Shown here: positions 51,717-59,573 of the stretch, piece by piece
How positions within the stretch are numbered: position 1 is the stretch's first letter
Layout of the letters: every line of letters begins with the position of its first letter
Assembly (NCBI GenBank): GCA_910579685.1
Contig: CAJTVN010000018.1
Span: forward strand, 34,073-98,072
DNA: 64,000 nt
Reading direction: 5' to 3'
Source: an uncultured Lachnospiraceae bacterium
GTDB lineage: Bacteria; Bacillota; Clostridia; Lachnospirales; Lachnospiraceae
Notes under the pieces: generated by a model
What the model was told of the DNA's origin: nothing
Seen by the model: only the letters and a program-made list of their open reading frames with translations
Databases searched by the model: none
Translations under genes and position numbers: made by a program

Positions 51717-52256
51717 TCAGCGCCTTTTGTGAAGAATTTTTCGTCTGATATAGGAAAAGGTCTGTTTCTCGCCCCTTCTGGCAAGCATCACCAGCAGCTT
51801 TTCCAAAAGAGCCTTTGTCTGCGGATGGATGGGCGCCTTCTCCCTCCCCCGCCTGTAATAGGCCAGAGGATCCTTTGGCGTATAATTCTTTCCGTTATAG
51901 ATCTTGCAGGCCGCAATCCGGTCCATCAACATCTCCACCACATATTTTTCCGGCATTTTGGCTGGGGCCATGCCGCCCGGTATTTCTTTGGTACTGTAAT
52001 CAATCCAGTATTCGTAATGATGCCGGTTTCTTCCTTTATGGTGCAGCCATGCGCTGGAATATCCGATATCCTCCCGTTCCGCATTGTTAGGACTCCGGTT
52101 TCCCTGGTAATATTTAACCCCTACCAGAAATTCGGCAGGACTGTATTTGGAGAGGTCATGAAAAAGACCCTGGCGGTAAAGCCCCACTTGAAAGCATCCC
52201 CTCATGACCAAAAACCTGTGATGTGTGATTGTCTTAAAATGTTTCCACGCCTTCAT
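51717..52256 (-). CDS. DUF5662 family protein
   Basis: A 179-residue protein starting MKAWKHFKTITHHRFLVMRG. The HDLSKYSPAEF segment and the later AWLHHKGRNRHHYEYW are typical of DUF5662. They look like an HD-type metal-binding pattern, suggesting a hydrolase, but activity is unknown. Start 52256 lies inside the end of the GH13 gene (23-base overlap) and lacks a strong ribosome binding site, so coupling to the upstream gene is likely. Confidence 0.85.
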   Translation of the reverse strand: MKAWKHFKTITHHRFLVMRGCFQVGLYRQGLFHDLSKYSPAEFLVGVKYYQGNRSPNNAEREDIGYSSAWLHHKGRNRHHYEYWIDYSTKEIPGGMAPAKMPEKYVVEMLMDRIAACKIYNGKNYTPKDPLAYYRRGREKAPIHPQTKALLEKLLVMLARRGEKQTFSYIRRKILHKRR

Positions 52257-54159
52257 TTTTTTTCTTCGTCTTTCTTCTTGTTTTTTTCGTTTTTTCCTTA
52301 TAGTGCGGATCCGCCTCGCAGCTGTAGAGAGAAATGCTCCTTGCTTCCATGAAAATCCGATCCTCCTCCAGAAAAGCTTTTTCCTCTTCAAGAAGGCTTT
52401 CCAAGCTGACAGCCGTAGACATAACCTTACGCCATTTGATGCCCTTTGGAAGCTTGGGAAGCGCCAGATCATGAGATTCCCAATGCATATTCATGGCAAT
52501 ATAAAAGCATCTGTCCTCGGAAGGGGCATAATTGCCGCAGAGCATAATTCCCACCATCCGGCTGATAAAGGTGATATTCGGACGCCATGCTTCTATCCCG
52601 TGATAAGAGATATCCGGGTAGCCGCATCCGCAGGTATCCATAGCTTTAAGCTCATTTTTCATATGAAGAATAGGATGCCTCTTTCGCAAAGAGATAAGAA
52701 AACGGGTGAAATTTAATATTTCTGCGGAAAAAGAGCTGTTTTTCCACTTCACCCAGCCAGTCTCATTGTCCTGACAGTAAACATTATTGTTTCCAAACCG
52801 GGTGTTTGCCATCTCGTCCCCACTGAACAGGAAAGGAACCCCCTGAGAAAGAAACAGAAGGGATAATGCGTTTTTGATCTGCTTGATGCGAAGCTCCTGA
52901 ATTGCCTTCTTGCGGCTGTCACCCTCCACTCCGCAGTTCCAGGTATAGTTATATTCCGTCCCGTCCCGGTTTTCCTCCCCGTTCGCCTCGTTATGCTTGC
53001 GCTCATAAACCACGCTGTCATACAGGGAAAAACCGTCGTAATCCGCAACATAATTGACTACGGCGCAGCCGGCAGGGTTGTTGCGCTGATAATGAAGCAC
53101 CTGGTTCATCAGGTTGTCGTCGCCCTTCAAATAACGCCTGATATCATTTCTGAAGCTGCCGTTGTCAGAAGCCAGATTCCGATAAAAAGGAAGATGAGCC
53201 CCATAAATTTCATCCAGGGCAAAATAGGACGCTCTGATCTTCGTCTCTTTCAAAAGCGGCTCCTGTGCAATTCCTGCCAAAGGGATATTAAAGCCGCACA
53301 GTCTCACCCCGTCGATATGATATTCAATCACCCAGTATTTCAGCAGCTCCAGGATATATCCCTGATCAATTCCAGGAGGAAAATAAAACTGCATCATGAC
53401 CTCAATTCCAATCTGATGCAGGGCCTTCACCATTTTTTTGAAGGAAAGCTGCGGCTTGTCCTTGCTGTAAGAAGTCTTGGGAGCAAAATAAAAACCTTTC
53501 TGATATCCCCAGCAGTCCAGCCGTTTTTCCTTTTTGACGGAGCCTACAAGACTTAAGACAGCTTCATCCACAGTCTGAGGCCCTGGATCTGCCTCGTGCA
53601 TACATTCGTCAAATTCATAGGCTGGCATCAGTTCCACCGCCGTAACACCAAGACTTTTCAGATATGCGCCCTTTTCCACAATCCCCTCAAAGGTTCCTCT
53701 GTTTTTGACACCGGAGGTTTTGTGCATGGTAAACCCGCGGACATTCAGTCCATAAATCACAGTGTCTTCAAAGGGGATGAGCAAAGGATTGTCCCCCTCC
53801 CAGTCAAAGATTTCCCTGCACAGGGTACCCCTTGTCTGTCTCTTTTTCTCTCCGAAATCCCCGAATCGTTCCAGCCCTGCGATTCCCCCGGCATAAGGAT
53901 CCGTGAAGATTCTGTCCTTCTCATAATAATTATAGCCCGTATAAGGCGACAGGTTTCCCTCCACCCGGACTCCGTACAGAGAGCCCCTCTTTCCCTCCAT
54001 GGAGAAGGGGATGCGAAGCTGCCTTCCTCCTCTGGCATAAAGAATCAAACCGCTGTCGCCAAAGGACTGAATTTCTGTTGCAAAACAATATCCGTTATCC
54101 ACAGGAAAAGCGCCCTGTTTTTCCGGCTTGAAGTATGTAATGTTTAGTTTCTGGTTCAT
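52234..54159 (-). CDS. GlgX/pullulanase-like GH13 protein, predicted catalytically inactive
   Basis: A 641-residue protein aligned end to end with glycogen-debranching GlgX-type GH13 enzymes: an N-terminal beta domain, a TIM barrel and the conserved HNEANGEENRDGT, FLSQGVPFLFSGDE and FGNNNVYCQDNE segments. The catalytic residues are missing. Region I reads VMMQFYFPP (254-262) where VxxDVVYNH is expected. The nucleophile Asp of GxRxD is Cys288 (GVRLCGF). The AEPW acid/base Glu is absent (RASYFA). Region IV reads ADYDGF, keeping Asp375 but with His replaced by Tyr374. It may bind glucan or regulate. Start 54159 follows AGGAGGACCC. No glg genes are adjacent. Confidence 0.88.
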   Translation of the reverse strand: MNQKLNITYFKPEKQGAFPVDNGYCFATEIQSFGDSGLILYARGGRQLRIPFSMEGKRGSLYGVRVEGNLSPYTGYNYYEKDRIFTDPYAGGIAGLERFGDFGEKKRQTRGTLCREIFDWEGDNPLLIPFEDTVIYGLNVRGFTMHKTSGVKNRGTFEGIVEKGAYLKSLGVTAVELMPAYEFDECMHEADPGPQTVDEAVLSLVGSVKKEKRLDCWGYQKGFYFAPKTSYSKDKPQLSFKKMVKALHQIGIEVMMQFYFPPGIDQGYILELLKYWVIEYHIDGVRLCGFNIPLAGIAQEPLLKETKIRASYFALDEIYGAHLPFYRNLASDNGSFRNDIRRYLKGDDNLMNQVLHYQRNNPAGCAVVNYVADYDGFSLYDSVVYERKHNEANGEENRDGTEYNYTWNCGVEGDSRKKAIQELRIKQIKNALSLLFLSQGVPFLFSGDEMANTRFGNNNVYCQDNETGWVKWKNSSFSAEILNFTRFLISLRKRHPILHMKNELKAMDTCGCGYPDISYHGIEAWRPNITFISRMVGIMLCGNYAPSEDRCFYIAMNMHWESHDLALPKLPKGIKWRKVMSTAVSLESLLEEEKAFLEEDRIFMEARSISLYSCEADPHYKEKTKKTRRKTKKKNEGVETF

Positions 54160-54408
54160 GGGTCCTCCTGTTAGAATCAAAATTTTTCTATAAAATATAT
54201 TCTAACATAAACAGCCTTGTCTATGCAAAAAATATTAAAAATAAAATAAGATTGATTATTATTTCAATGACTAGTAAAATAAAGGCAGAAGATTACACGG
54301 CAACCACGCAAATATCAATAAGGAGCTACTGCGAAAAATACATTTTTCACAGGTAAATTTATGTTTGAGCCCAAATTTGCGCATTGAGCAAGAATGGAGA
54401 ATTATTTT
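54160..54408. other. AT-rich spacer between divergent genes
   Basis: About 250 bases between the GH13 gene (minus) and the DUF1292 gene (plus). It should hold promoters for both, but I see no convincing consensus pair, hairpin or small gene with a ribosome binding site. Confidence 0.5.
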
Positions 54409-54744
54409 ATGGAAAAAGAAAAAAAGATCGAAATACCGGAAGTACAGGATGAGGAAATGACAGTAACACTGGATCTTGACGACGGTACTAGCGTAACCTG
54501 TGCGATTGTCACTATATTAACGGTTGCACAGAAGGACTATATCGTATTGCTTCCTCTGGAAGAAGACGGTGAAAACCGCGACGGCAATGTATGGTTCTAT
54601 CGCTACTATGAAGGAAAAGACCCGAACGACGAACCCAGGCTCGAGTACATTGCGGATGAAGAGGAATACGAGGCGGCTGCTGACGCATTTGACGAATATC
54701 TGGATTCCGTGGAATTCGACGAGCTCGTCAATGCGGAAGACTGA
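54409..54744 (+). CDS. DUF1292 domain protein
   Basis: A 111-residue acidic protein of the DUF1292 family (YrzB-like), with MTVTLDLDDGTSVTCAIVTIL, DYIVLLPLEE and a Glu/Asp-rich end (DEEEYEAAADAFDEYLD). Function unknown. Start 54409 (MEKEKKIEIP) follows TGGAG at good spacing; an in-frame ATG 15 bases earlier has no site. The 3' end overlaps the convergent helicase gene by 17 bases. Confidence 0.88.
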   Translation: MEKEKKIEIPEVQDEEMTVTLDLDDGTSVTCAIVTILTVAQKDYIVLLPLEEDGENRDGNVWFYRYYEGKDPNDEPRLEYIADEEEYEAAADAFDEYLDSVEFDELVNAED

Positions 54745-56557
54745 CCCGTTCCAAAAAGCGGGTGGGCTTTCGGTTCCGTTCCCGGGTGCAATACAGATAC
54801 AGAAAGTCTCTGGCTCTTGTGATGGCGACATACAGGAGCCTTCTTTCTTCCTCTATGGCGGAAGGGGTCCGGGCGTTTTTTCCCGGTATCACGCCCTCGT
54901 TTAAATCCGGAAGAAAGACAGAGGTAAATTCCAGCCCCTTGGCCCCGTGCATGGTGATCACGGAAATACCCGGATGGACAGCCCCTTTCTTTGCATCTTC
55001 TTCCCGCCCCTCTTCCATACGGCTAAAAAAATGATCGCAGGTCTCCTGAGGCTTCATAAGCTTAAAAAGATCCTCAAGCTGATCCGCAGTCTCCATGTAA
55101 TGCTCTTTCTCCGCCCTGCCGGTGGCTTTCTCTTTCAGATAGGCGTCATATCCTATAATCTTCCGAAAAAGGTGAATGGTCAAAGCGGGGGAGAGCCCGG
55201 AAGCAATACGGATATTGTCAAACAGCTTATCTATTTTATCGCACATCTGCAAATCGTTGCGATAATAGGAAACAAGCTCCTGTTTCGTTACGATTTCCCC
55301 TAAAAGCGCCTGTCTTGAGAGAAACAGGTTCTGTTTATTCATAAACCTCAGAAAATCCTTTCTCCGGTTTCCTTCCCGGCAGAACCGCAGAAAGGAAAGG
55401 CAGTCCTCCATGATGAAATGATGAAGCGCATCCTCTTTCCCGGGGCCTGCCTGCCGAACGGCAACGCCGTTTTGCTTTAACAGGGAGGCATATTGAAAGG
55501 CCTCCAGATTTGTTCTCAGGATAACGGCGCTGGTGATCAGGTCTTCATAAGAAAGTTTCTGAATATCGGAGAGAAGACAAAGCTCCTCTTCTTTTCTGCT
55601 TTCCCGGAATTGGAAGGAAACCCTTCCTCCTTCTCTCAGGGGAAGTATGGTTTTTGCAAACCGGCTTTTGTTTTCCCGTATCACCTGATTTGCCAGCTCC
55701 ACAATGGGGCCGCCGCTTCTGTAGTTTTCAGTCAGAAAAACCTGCGCCGCATTCGGAAAATCCTGCAGAAAAGCCTTCATAATCTCCGGAATGGCTCCCC
55801 GAAAGCCATAAATGGACTGATCATCATCCCCCACTGCGAAGAGATGAAAAAAGGGGGCTGCAAGGAGCTTTACGACCTGATACTGAGGTTCATTGATATC
55901 CTGAAACTCATCTACCAGAATGTATTCAAAACGTTTCTGCCATTTGCCGCAAAAAGCCGGGTCCTCTCGCAGGATTTCCAGGCATTTCAGGATCATGTCG
56001 TCAAAGTCGATCCGTCTGCGCTGTTTTTTCATCTCTTCATAATCTTTATAAACGCTTTCAAACCGTTCCGGCTTAAGGCCGGATGGAAGCTGTGCTTCCA
56101 CACCGTTTTTTCTCTGGCTCACGCAATCAATAACACTTGTAATGATATCGTAGTCCGAGGCGTCCTTCACTTCATGGATGTGTAAAAGCGTTTCCATAAT
56201 CCGTCTTTTCTCAGAATCCTTAATAAGAGAAACGCCTCGCTGCATTCCGGAAGCCTTCAGAATATGATAACAGACGCTATGAAAAGTTCCGAATTGAACG
56301 GATTGTTGATAGCTGCTCAAAATGGGATTCAACGAGACTTCTTTTTGATAGCGCTTCTGCATTTCCATTGCCGCCGCTTTCGTGAAGGTGATGGTCAGGA
56401 TCTGACCGGGATTTACTTTACAATTACAGATTAGATATAAGATTCTCTGAATGACTGTGAAGGTTTTTCCAGAGCCGGGGCCGGCAATTACAATTGCCGG
56501 GCCCCGTACATGGGTAACAGCTTTTCGCTGCATGTCACTTAGCTGCTTCGTTTTCAA
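54728..56557 (-). CDS. UvrD/PcrA-type superfamily 1 DNA helicase
   Basis: A 609-residue 3'-5' SF1A helicase. Motifs in order: VIAGPGSGKTFTVIQRI (Walker A), ILTITFTKAAAMEMQKR, ILVDEFQDINEPQ, AVGDDDQSIYGFRGAI, LTENYRS, TMHGAKGLEFTSVFLP and LYVAITRARDFL. It is shorter than PcrA (about 740), lacking the extended C-terminal tail, so it may not be the main PcrA. The start appears to be TTG with AGAGGAA upstream and overlaps gltX by 23 bases. Confidence 0.92.
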   Translation of the reverse strand: MKTKQLSDMQRKAVTHVRGPAIVIAGPGSGKTFTVIQRILYLICNCKVNPGQILTITFTKAAAMEMQKRYQKEVSLNPILSSYQQSVQFGTFHSVCYHILKASGMQRGVSLIKDSEKRRIMETLLHIHEVKDASDYDIITSVIDCVSQRKNGVEAQLPSGLKPERFESVYKDYEEMKKQRRRIDFDDMILKCLEILREDPAFCGKWQKRFEYILVDEFQDINEPQYQVVKLLAAPFFHLFAVGDDDQSIYGFRGAIPEIMKAFLQDFPNAAQVFLTENYRSGGPIVELANQVIRENKSRFAKTILPLREGGRVSFQFRESRKEEELCLLSDIQKLSYEDLITSAVILRTNLEAFQYASLLKQNGVAVRQAGPGKEDALHHFIMEDCLSFLRFCREGNRRKDFLRFMNKQNLFLSRQALLGEIVTKQELVSYYRNDLQMCDKIDKLFDNIRIASGLSPALTIHLFRKIIGYDAYLKEKATGRAEKEHYMETADQLEDLFKLMKPQETCDHFFSRMEEGREEDAKKGAVHPGISVITMHGAKGLEFTSVFLPDLNEGVIPGKNARTPSAIEEERRLLYVAITRARDFLYLYCTRERNRKPTRFLERVSLPH

Positions 56558-57998
56558 TCTTTTCGATTCCTCTTTGTATTCTCCTTAAAGTTTCCTCTTT
56601 TCCCAGAAGCTCCATGATCTCCGTGGCTCCCGCGGGCGTCATCTGCTTTCCGGATACCGCTGTCCGGACCGGCCACATGACGTAGCCGTTCTTGCAGCCC
56701 TTTTTCTCCACGTAGGAAAGGAGCAGCTGATACAGGCCGTCGTTGGAATAGTCCTGTGTCTGCGCAAGAAGCGGAAGAAGCTCCCTTAATACCTCAAGAG
56801 AGGATTCCACCGTGGTTTTCATTTTTTTGTGGGCATACATGGAAATGTCATACTCCGGAAGTTCCTCCAAAAAATCCACCATCTCGCAGATATCCGGAAA
56901 GACCTCGATTCTCGTCTTTACCATGGAAGCGATTTTTCCAAGGTCAAGATCCCGGGTAAGCGCTTTTTTGAGATAAGGCTCCGCCATCTCATAGAACCTG
57001 TCCTCGTCCATCGCCTTAATATATTCCCCGTTCATCCACTTTAATTTCGTGTAATCAAACACGGCGGGGGATTTTGACATGTGATGATAGTCAAATGCGC
57101 GTACAAGCTCATCAAGAGAGAAAATTTCCTCGTTTCCCTCCGGGCTCCATCCGAGAAGCGCCACAAAGTTAACCACCGCCTCGGTCAAAAATCCCTGTTC
57201 GATCAGATCCTCGTAGGATGAGTGGCCGCACCGCTTGCTGAGCTTATGGTGCTCCTCATCCGTGATCAGCGGGCAGTGTACATAAGTGGGAACCTTCCAG
57301 CCAAAAGCCTCGTACAGGCGGTTGTACTTGGGCGAGGAGGACAGATATTCGTTGCCCCTTACCACATGGGTGATTCCCATCAGATGGTCGTCCACCACAT
57401 TGGCGAAATTGTAGGTTGGATAACCGTCAGACTTGATCAGGATCATATCGTCAAGCTCCGCATTGTCCACGGAAATATCTCCGTAAATCTCATCACAGAA
57501 GGTGGTCGTTCCCTCCGTCGGATTATTCTGCCGGATCACATAGGGAATCCCGCTTGCCAGCTTTTGCGCCACTTCCTCTTTAGAGAGAGACAGACAGTGC
57601 TTGTCGTATACATTGATCTCCTTGCCGGCAACCACCTGATTCAGAGTAGCCAGCCTTTTCTTATCGCAGAAACAGTAATAGGCCTCGCCTTTCTCGATCA
57701 GCTTTCTGGCATATTCCAGGTAAATTCCCTCTGCCTGCCGCTGCGACTGCACATAAGGCCCGACACCGCCGTCCTTATCCGGCCCCTCATCATGTATAAG
57801 CCCTGTTTTTTCAAGGGTTCTGTTGATGATTTCAACGGCTCCCTCCACGAAGCGTTCCTGATCCGTATCCTCAATTCTCAAAATAAAGTCGCCGCCCTCA
57901 TGCTTGGCGATCAGATAGGCATAGAGCGCTGTGCGCAGATTTCCCACATGCATCCTGCCCGTTGGGCTTGGGGCGAATCTCGTTCTTATCTTAGTCAT
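56535..57998 (-). CDS. gltX: Glutamyl-tRNA synthetase
   Basis: A 487-residue class I synthetase. The HIGH-type motif is in FAPSPTGRMHVGNLRTALY, and the KMSKS-type motif is HHKLSKRCGHSSY. FILRIEDTDQERFVEGA and the anticodon-binding C-terminal region follow the family pattern. Start 57998 follows AAGGAGAAACCG and overlaps the hydrogenase stop by 8 bases. It may be discriminating or non-discriminating; gatCAB is not in this window. Confidence 0.96.
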   Translation of the reverse strand: MTKIRTRFAPSPTGRMHVGNLRTALYAYLIAKHEGGDFILRIEDTDQERFVEGAVEIINRTLEKTGLIHDEGPDKDGGVGPYVQSQRQAEGIYLEYARKLIEKGEAYYCFCDKKRLATLNQVVAGKEINVYDKHCLSLSKEEVAQKLASGIPYVIRQNNPTEGTTTFCDEIYGDISVDNAELDDMILIKSDGYPTYNFANVVDDHLMGITHVVRGNEYLSSSPKYNRLYEAFGWKVPTYVHCPLITDEEHHKLSKRCGHSSYEDLIEQGFLTEAVVNFVALLGWSPEGNEEIFSLDELVRAFDYHHMSKSPAVFDYTKLKWMNGEYIKAMDEDRFYEMAEPYLKKALTRDLDLGKIASMVKTRIEVFPDICEMVDFLEELPEYDISMYAHKKMKTTVESSLEVLRELLPLLAQTQDYSNDGLYQLLLSYVEKKGCKNGYVMWPVRTAVSGKQMTPAGATEIMELLGKEETLRRIQRGIEKIENEAAK

Positions 57999-59493
57999 TT
58001 TCGGTTTCTCCTTCCGGTTCCGGAATCTTTTTGCCTGCTGCGGCCTTAAACCCGGCAACCTCTTTCATTGCCTGAGGGATGGCGATATTGGTTCCCGCTC
58101 CGGCGATACAGCCGCCCGGGCAGGCCATTCCCTCGATCAGGCATCCTTTTTTCTTTCCGGCCTTGGCCAGCATCAGAATCTTTTTGCATTCGGTCAGGCT
58201 CTCCGCATGCTCTATATTTACCTCCACATCCGGATAGTATTCTCTCACACATTCCTCGATGGCACTGGCCACGCCTCCGGCCACGCCGTATCCCCTTCCG
58301 GCTCCCGTTGCGTCATTCATGGGCTCTGCCGGAGAAACGTCCTCCAGATGGATATCCTTTGCCTCGAACATTCCCGCAAGCTCCTCAAAGGTAATGACGA
58401 AATCCACGTCCGAGCGGATCGTTCTTCTGGAAGCTTCCAGCTTTTTGGAGGCACAGGGACCGATAAACACCACGCTGGCATCCGGATGGTCTTCCTTAAT
58501 CTTTCTCGCCGTCGCCACCATGGGGGTCAGAGCATTGGAAATCTTGTCTATGGTTTCCGGAAAGAACTTTTTGGCAAGCATGGCCCAGGATGGGCAGCAG
58601 GAAGTCAAAAGGAAGGGAAGCTTTCCGGTTGCCACTTCCTTTGCATAGTGCTCCGCCTCGGCCATCGCACCCATGTCGGCGCCGATGGCGGTCTCGTACA
58701 CGTCAAAAAATCCCAGCTCTTTCAGCGCTTCCTTTAACATATCAGGTGTTACGCTTTTGCCAAACTGTCCCACGAAGGCGGGGGCAACCTGGGCAATGAT
58801 CTTTCGCCCGGACTGCATGGCCCGGATCAGCTGGAAAATCTGCGATTTGTCTGCAATCGCACCGAACGGACAGCTCACCATACACTGGCCGCAGGATACG
58901 CAGATATCCGGATCAATGTAGGCTCTGCCTTTTTTGTCGCTCTTGATTGCGTTTACCCCGCAGTTGGCGAGGCACGGCCTTACCTGATGGGAAATTGCGT
59001 CATAAGGGCAGACAGATTTGCACTTTCCGCATTTGATACACTTTTCCGTATCTATGACAGAACGGCCATTCTTCATGGAAATGGCACCTTTGGGACAGAC
59101 CTCCCTGCAGGGGTGCGCCACACAGCCCATGCATTTGTCCGTCACCTCGTAACGGTTCTCCGGACAGGCATTGCAGGCGGAAGGAATCACCTGCATCAGG
59201 GGCGGTTCGTAATATTTTTCATCGATATTGCTCTCCTCCAGTCCCTGGGTCACATGCACCGGCACGTTCTCCGGACGCAGGGAAAGCCCCATGGCAAGAC
59301 GGATACTCTCTCTTGTAATAGCCCGTTCCCTGTAAATATTTTCATATTCCGATTCTTCGTAATCCACTATCTTGTAGGGAAGCGCCTCCACGTCGTCTTT
59401 CAGATTCTGTGACGTGTAAGCGAGAGAAGCCACCTCCTTAAAGATACGCCTTCTCTTCTTCCGAACCTGAGTGTCAATTCCCCGCATGCTCAT
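57991..59493 (-). CDS. [FeFe] hydrogenase, group B (B1/B3) type
   Basis: A 500-residue protein with an N-terminal Fe-S region and a C-terminal H-cluster domain. Residues about 107-210 hold several 4Fe-4S motifs (CMGCVAHPCREVCP, CIKCGKCKSVCP, CVSCGQCMVSCP). The H-cluster cysteines are all present: L1 TSCCPSW (Cys299, Cys300), L2 GPCASKKLE (Cys347) and L3 EGMACPGGCIAGAG (Cys458, Cys462). L2 has Gly where classic enzymes have Met (MPC). This pattern fits the group B monomeric enzymes of gut Clostridia. No maturase hydEFG is nearby. It overlaps gltX. Confidence 0.9.
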   Translation of the reverse strand: MSMRGIDTQVRKKRRRIFKEVASLAYTSQNLKDDVEALPYKIVDYEESEYENIYRERAITRESIRLAMGLSLRPENVPVHVTQGLEESNIDEKYYEPPLMQVIPSACNACPENRYEVTDKCMGCVAHPCREVCPKGAISMKNGRSVIDTEKCIKCGKCKSVCPYDAISHQVRPCLANCGVNAIKSDKKGRAYIDPDICVSCGQCMVSCPFGAIADKSQIFQLIRAMQSGRKIIAQVAPAFVGQFGKSVTPDMLKEALKELGFFDVYETAIGADMGAMAEAEHYAKEVATGKLPFLLTSCCPSWAMLAKKFFPETIDKISNALTPMVATARKIKEDHPDASVVFIGPCASKKLEASRRTIRSDVDFVITFEELAGMFEAKDIHLEDVSPAEPMNDATGAGRGYGVAGGVASAIEECVREYYPDVEVNIEHAESLTECKKILMLAKAGKKKGCLIEGMACPGGCIAGAGTNIAIPQAMKEVAGFKAAAGKKIPEPEGETEND

Positions 59494-59573
59494 CGTAAAA
59501 TCCTCTCATCCTCTGATTTGAATTTGCTTTCTAAATTTTATTTTTACACAAACCCATAAGGAAATCAAGGCTT

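Noticed and set aside
54267..54356. A 29-codon frame beginning ATGACTAGT in the DUF1292 upstream spacer
   Set aside because: It has no ribosome binding site and no recognisable sequence.
57222..58049. A 275-codon plus-strand frame opposite gltX
   Set aside because: Antisense to gltX and the hydrogenase end; no start signal or family features.
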